From NCBI GenBank assembly GCA_964036315.1, contig CAXIWW010000817.1, forward strand, positions 6,483,501 to 6,547,500: a DNA stretch of 64,000 nt, given 5' to 3'. Under the pieces are notes generated by a model. It was not told where the DNA came from, did not search any database, and worked only from the letters and a program-made list of their open reading frames with translations. Position 1 is the first letter of the stretch. Each line of letters opens with the position of its first letter. Positions 60,211 through 64,000 of this stretch are shown here, piece after piece. A program made the position numbers and the translations under genes. This stretch comes from Acanthosepion esculentum. Taxonomy: Eukaryota; Mollusca; Cephalopoda; Sepiida; Sepiidae.

Positions 60211-62904
60211 GGACTCACTCCTGGGTGGGGCTCGTCTGCGTGGGACATTCTGGGACTGTTTCCTGGGTGGGGACTCGTCTGCGTGGGACGTCCTGGGACT
60301 GGGGTTCGTCTGCGTGGGTCTTTCTGGGAGAGTCTCCTGGGTGCGGTGTCTTCTGCGTGAGACTTTGTGGGACTGGGGGTCTTCTGCGTGGGACTTTCTG
60401 GGACTGTCTCCTGGGTGGGGGTCGTCTGTTTGGGACATTCTGGGACTGTCTCCTGGGTGGGGGTCGTCTGCGTGGGACTTTCTGGCATTGTCTCCTGGCT
60501 GGGGTTCGTCTGCATGGGATTTTCTAGGACTGGGGTTCGTCTGCGTGGGACTTTCTGGGACTGGGGGTCGTCTGCGTGGGACTTTCTGGGACTGTCTCCT
60601 GGGTGGGGGGTCGTCTGCGTCGGACTTTCTGGGACTGACTCCTGGGTGGGGGTCGTCTGCGTGGGACTTTCTGGGACTGTCTCCTGGGTGGTGGGTCGTC
60701 TGCGTGGGATATCTGTGACTGCCTCCTGTGTTGGGGGTCTTCTTCATGGGACTTTCTGGGACTGGGGGTCGTCTGCGTGAGTCTTTCTTGGACTCGCTCC
60801 TGGGTGTGGAGTCGTCTGCGTGGGACATTCCGGGACTGGGAGTGGTCTGCGTGGGTCTTTCTGAGACTGTCTCCTGGGTGGGTGTGTCGTCTGCGTGGGA
60901 TTTTCTGAGACTGTGGGTCGTCTGCGTCAGACTTGCTGGGACTGTCTCCTGTCTGGGGGTTGTCTGCGTGGGACTTTCTTGGACTGGGGGTCGTCTGCGT
61001 GGGACTTTCTCTGAATGTCTCCTGGGTGGGGGCTCGTCTGCGTGGGACTTTCTGGGACTGTCTCCTGGGTTGGGGTCGTCTGCGTGGGATATCAAGGACT
61101 GTCTCCTGGGTGGGGGGTCGTCTGCATTGGACTTTCAGGGACTGGGTGTCGTCTGCGTGGGACATTCTTGGACTGTCTCCTGGGTGGTGATCGTCTGCGT
61201 GGGACTATCTGGTACTGGGGGTCGTCTGCGTGGGACTTTCTGGGACTGTCTCCTGGGTTGGGGGTCGTCTGCGTGGGACTTTCTCGGACTGTCTCCTGGG
61301 TGGGTGTTCGTCTGCGTGGGACTTGCTGGGACACTCTCCGGTCTGGCTCCTGGGTGTGGGGTCGTCTGCATGGGATATCTAGGACCCTCTCCTGGGTGGG
61401 GTGTCGTCTGCATGGGACTTTCTGGGACTGGGGGTCGTCTGCATGGGTCTTTCTGGTACAGTCTACTGGGTGCGGTGTCGTCTGCGTGGGATTTTGTGGG
61501 ACTGGGGGTCGTCTGCGTGGGACATTCTGGGACTGGGGGTCGTCTGCGTGGGACTTCCTGGGACTGTCTCCTGGGTGGGGGGTCGTCTGCGTGGGAATTT
61601 CTGGGACTGGGGGTCGTCTGCGTGGGTCTATCTTGGACTGGGCTTCTTCTGCGTGGGACTTTCTGGGAGTGTCTCCTGGGTGGGTGTCGTCAGTTTGGGA
61701 CTTTCTGGGACTGTCTCCTGGGTGGGGGTCGTCTGCGTGGGACTTTCTGGGAATGACTCCTTCGTGGGGGGTCGTCTGCGTGGGACTTTCAGGGACTGGG
61801 TGTCGTCTGCGTGGGACTTTCTTGGACTGTCTCCTGGGTGGGGGTCGTCTGCGTGGGATATCTAGGACTGTCTCCTGGGTGGGGGGTCGTCTGCATGGGA
61901 TTTTCTGGGACTGGGGGTGTTTTGCGTGGGACTTTCTGGGACTGTCTCCTGCGTGGGGGATCCTCTGCGTGGGACTTACTTTGACAGGGGCTCGTCTGCG
62001 TGGGACTTTCTGGGACTGTCTCCTGGGTGGGGATTCGTCTGCGTGGGATATCTAGGACTGTCTCCTGAGTGGGGGGGTCGTCTGCATGGGACTTTCTTGG
62101 ACTGTGGGTCTTCTGCGTTGGACTTTCTGGGACTGTCTCCTGGGTGGGGATTCGTCTGCGTCGGATATCTAGGACTGTCGCCTGGGTGGGAGGTCTTCTG
62201 CATGGGTCTTTCTGGTACAGTCTCCTGGGTGCGGTGTCGTCTGCGTGGGATTTTGTGGGATTGGGGTTCGTCTGCGTGGGACTTTCTGGGACTGGGGGTC
62301 GTCTGCGTGGGACTTTCTGGGACTGTCTCCTGGGTGGGGGTCGTCTTTTTGGGACTTTCTGGGACTGTCTCCTGGGGAAATCGTCTGCGTGGGACTTTCT
62401 GGGACTGTCTCCTGGCTGGGTGGTCGTCTGCGTTGGAATTTCTGGGACTGTCTCCTGGGTGGGGGTCGTCTGCGTGGGACTTTCTGGGACTGTCTCCTGG
62501 GTGGGGTGTTGTCTGCGTTGGATATATGGGTCTGTCTCCTGGGTGGGGGGTCGTCTGCATGGGACTTTCTGGGACTGGGAGTCTTCTGCGTGGGTCTTTC
62601 TTGAACTCTCTCCTGGGTGTGGAGTCGTCTGCGTGGGATATCTAGGACTGTCTCCTGGGTTGGGGGTCGTCTGCATGGGTCTTTCTGGTACAGTCTCCTG
62701 GGTGCGGTATCGTCTGCGTGGGATTTTGTGGGATTGGGGATCGTCTGCATGGGACTTTCTGGGACTGGGGGTCGTCTGCGTGGGACTTTTTGGGACTGGA
62801 GGTCTTCTGCGTGGGACTTTCTGGGACTGGGGTTCGTCTGCGTGGGACTTTCTGGGACTGTCTCCTGGTTGGGGGGTCGTCTGTTTGGGACTTTCTGTGA
62901 CTGT

Positions 62905-63127
62905 CTCCTGGGTGGGGGTCTTTTGCGTAGGACTTTCTGGGACTGTCTCCTGCGTGGGGGGTCTTCTGCGTGGGACTTTCTTGGACTGTCTCCTGGGTGG
63001 TGGTCGTCTGCGTGGGACTTTCTGGGACTGGGGGTCGTCTGCGTGGGACTTTCTGGGACTGTCTCCTGGCTGGGGGGTCGTCTGCGTGGGACTTTCTGTG
63101 ACTGTCTCCTGGGTGGGTGTTCGTCTG
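62905..63127 (+). repeat. Sat3 local duplication (offset 318 bp), copy 1
   Basis: Marker monomers GGGTCTTTTGCGTAGGAC, CTCCTGCGTGGGGGGTC, TTTCTTGGACTG and TTTCTGTGACTG, in that order, recur at 63,223-63,445. Confidence 0.88.
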
Positions 63128-63222
63128 CATGGGACTTTCTGGGACTGTCTTCTGGGTGGGGGCTCGTCTGTGTGGGACTTTCTGGGACTGTCTCCTGGGT
63201 TGGGGTCATCTGCATGGGACTT

Positions 63223-63445
63223 TTTGGGACTGGGGGTCTTTTGCGTAGGACTTTCTGGGACTGTCTCCTGCGTGGGGGGTCTTCTGCGTGGGACTTTCTT
63301 GGACTGTCTCCTGGGTGGTAGTCGTCTGCGTGGGACTTTCTGGGACTGGGGGTCGTCTGCGTGGGACTTTCTGGGACTGTCTCCTGGCTGGGGGGTCGTC
63401 TGCGTGGGACTTTCTGTGACTGTCTCCTGGGTGGGTGTTCGTCTG
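63223..63445 (+). repeat. Sat3 local duplication (offset 318 bp), copy 2
   Basis: Partner of 62,905-63,127 with one or two changes (GGTGGTAGTC for GGTGGTGGTC). Confidence 0.88.
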
Positions 63446-64000
63446 CGTGGGATTTTCTGGGACTGGGGGTCGTCTGCGTGGGACTTGCTGGGACACTCTC
63501 CTGTCTGGCTCCTGGGTGTGGGGTCGTCTGCGTGGGATATCTAGGACTGTCTCCTGGGTGCGGTGTCGTCTGCATGGGACTTTCTGGGACTGGGGGTCGT
63601 CTGCATGGGTCTTTCTGGTACAGTCTCCTGGGTGCGGTGTCGTCTGCGTGGGATTTTGTGGTACTGGGGGTCATCTCCGTGGGACTTTCTTGGACTGGGG
63701 CTCGTCTGCGTGGGACTTTCTGGGAATGTCTCCTGGGTGGGGGGTCGTCTGCGTGGGATATCTAGGACTGTCTCCTAGGTGGGGGGTCGTCTGCGTGGGA
63801 TATCTAGGACTGTACCCTTGGTGTGGGGTCGTCTGCATGGGACTTTCTGGGACTCTGGGTCTTCTGCGTGGGACTTTCTGGGAATGTCTCCTGGGTGGGG
63901 TTCGTCTGCGTGGGATATCTAGGACTGTCTCCTGGGTGGGGGGTCGTCTGCATGGGTCTTTCTGGTACAGTCTCAAGGGTGCGGTGTCGTCTGCGTGTGA

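Larger units (their letters stand above)
59426..64000 (+). repeat. Sat3 array (31-bp and 42/43-bp monomers)
   Basis: Short monomers read GACTTTCTGGGACTGGGGG then TCGTCTGCGTGG (31 bp). Long ones carry an extra 11-12 bp, GTCTCCTGGGTG, after GGGACT (42/43 bp). Roughly 115-120 monomers. A recurring higher-order series GATATCTAGG (long), GACTTTCTGG (short), GTCTTTCTGGTACAG (long), GATTTTGTGG (short) of about 147 bp starts near 59,693, 60,053, 61,370, 62,635, 63,534 and 63,920, with a shortened form near 62,163. The plus strand is rich in G and T and poor in A. Open frames of up to about 520 codons exist on both strands at once and are not genes. The array continues past the window. Confidence 0.95.

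Noticed and set aside
59524..61095. Open frame of 523 codons on the minus strand, with similar 345-501-codon frames on both strands to 63,674
   Set aside because: Low stop density follows from the skewed composition of sat3. Long frames exist at the same place on both strands and in several phases, and the predicted chains are monomer translations in shifting phase because 31 and 43 are not divisible by three.
1..64000. CENP-B box in sat1, sat2 or the 394-bp unit
   Set aside because: I looked for the pattern TTCG, four bases, A, two bases, CGGG. TTCG in reverse sat1 (GTTCGCAAG) and in the 394-bp unit (TTTCGCCTCG) is not followed by the required CGGG.
1..64000. Telomeric repeats, tRNA or rRNA genes
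   Set aside because: No run of TTAGGG-type or related telomeric motifs and no segments with tRNA or rRNA features were seen between or within the arrays; sat3's G-rich monomers are 31-43 bp, not telomere-like.

Overview
The window is entirely satellite DNA. I find no credible protein-coding gene, tRNA, rRNA or recognisable transposon in any of the 64,000 bases. The arrays are long, homogenised and composite, with no bacterial-type gene packing, which points to a eukaryotic heterochromatic block (pericentromeric, subtelomeric or similar). An invertebrate is my guess from general experience, not something the sequence proves. Species cannot be named from this window.

Layout, left to right. (1) 1-42,503: 'sat1', one 42.5 kb array in a single orientation. 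Each unit is a roughly 190-200 bp AT-rich constant module plus a variable run (0 to about 24) of a 22-bp monomer with core CTGATAGCAAAAGTGCC. I count 126 constant modules. Unit lengths follow about 198 + 22n bp. (2) 42,504-48,442: 'sat2', a 73-bp monomer organised as an A-B-C trimer of 219 bp, plus orientation. (3) 48,443-48,713: part of a 394-bp repeat, minus orientation. (4) 48,714-48,950: a small island of 'sat3', minus orientation. (5) 48,951-49,970: 2.6 tandem copies of the 394-bp repeat, plus orientation. (6) 49,971-59,425: sat2 again, minus orientation. (7) 59,426-64,000: a sat3 array, plus orientation, G/T-rich, built from 31-bp and 42/43-bp monomers; it runs off the window.

The main discovery is that blocks 2-6 form a giant imperfect palindrome. 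The left arm (42,504-48,713) and right arm (48,951-53,885) share private single-base variants in the same mirrored order. They differ by gains and losses of whole 73/219-bp units, and the spacer is the 237-bp sat3 island. The left arm stops exactly at the sat1/sat2 junction, where a GTACC microhomology is present. Sat3 also flanks the right arm on its far side in the opposite orientation, which suggests an inversion model.

Inside sat1 there are several nested or dispersed segmental duplications (offsets about 286, 360-bp class in sat3, 874 in sat2, and 962, 1,140, 1,318, 1,733, 1,872, 2,725, 2,899 and 17,641 bp in sat1). There are also junctions where constant modules are cut or fused at short homologies. 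Parts of the constant module look like decayed copies of the 22-bp monomer. Nothing here works together as genes; the functional questions are chromatin, recombination and satellite evolution. All apparent long open frames are by-products of stop-poor repeats.
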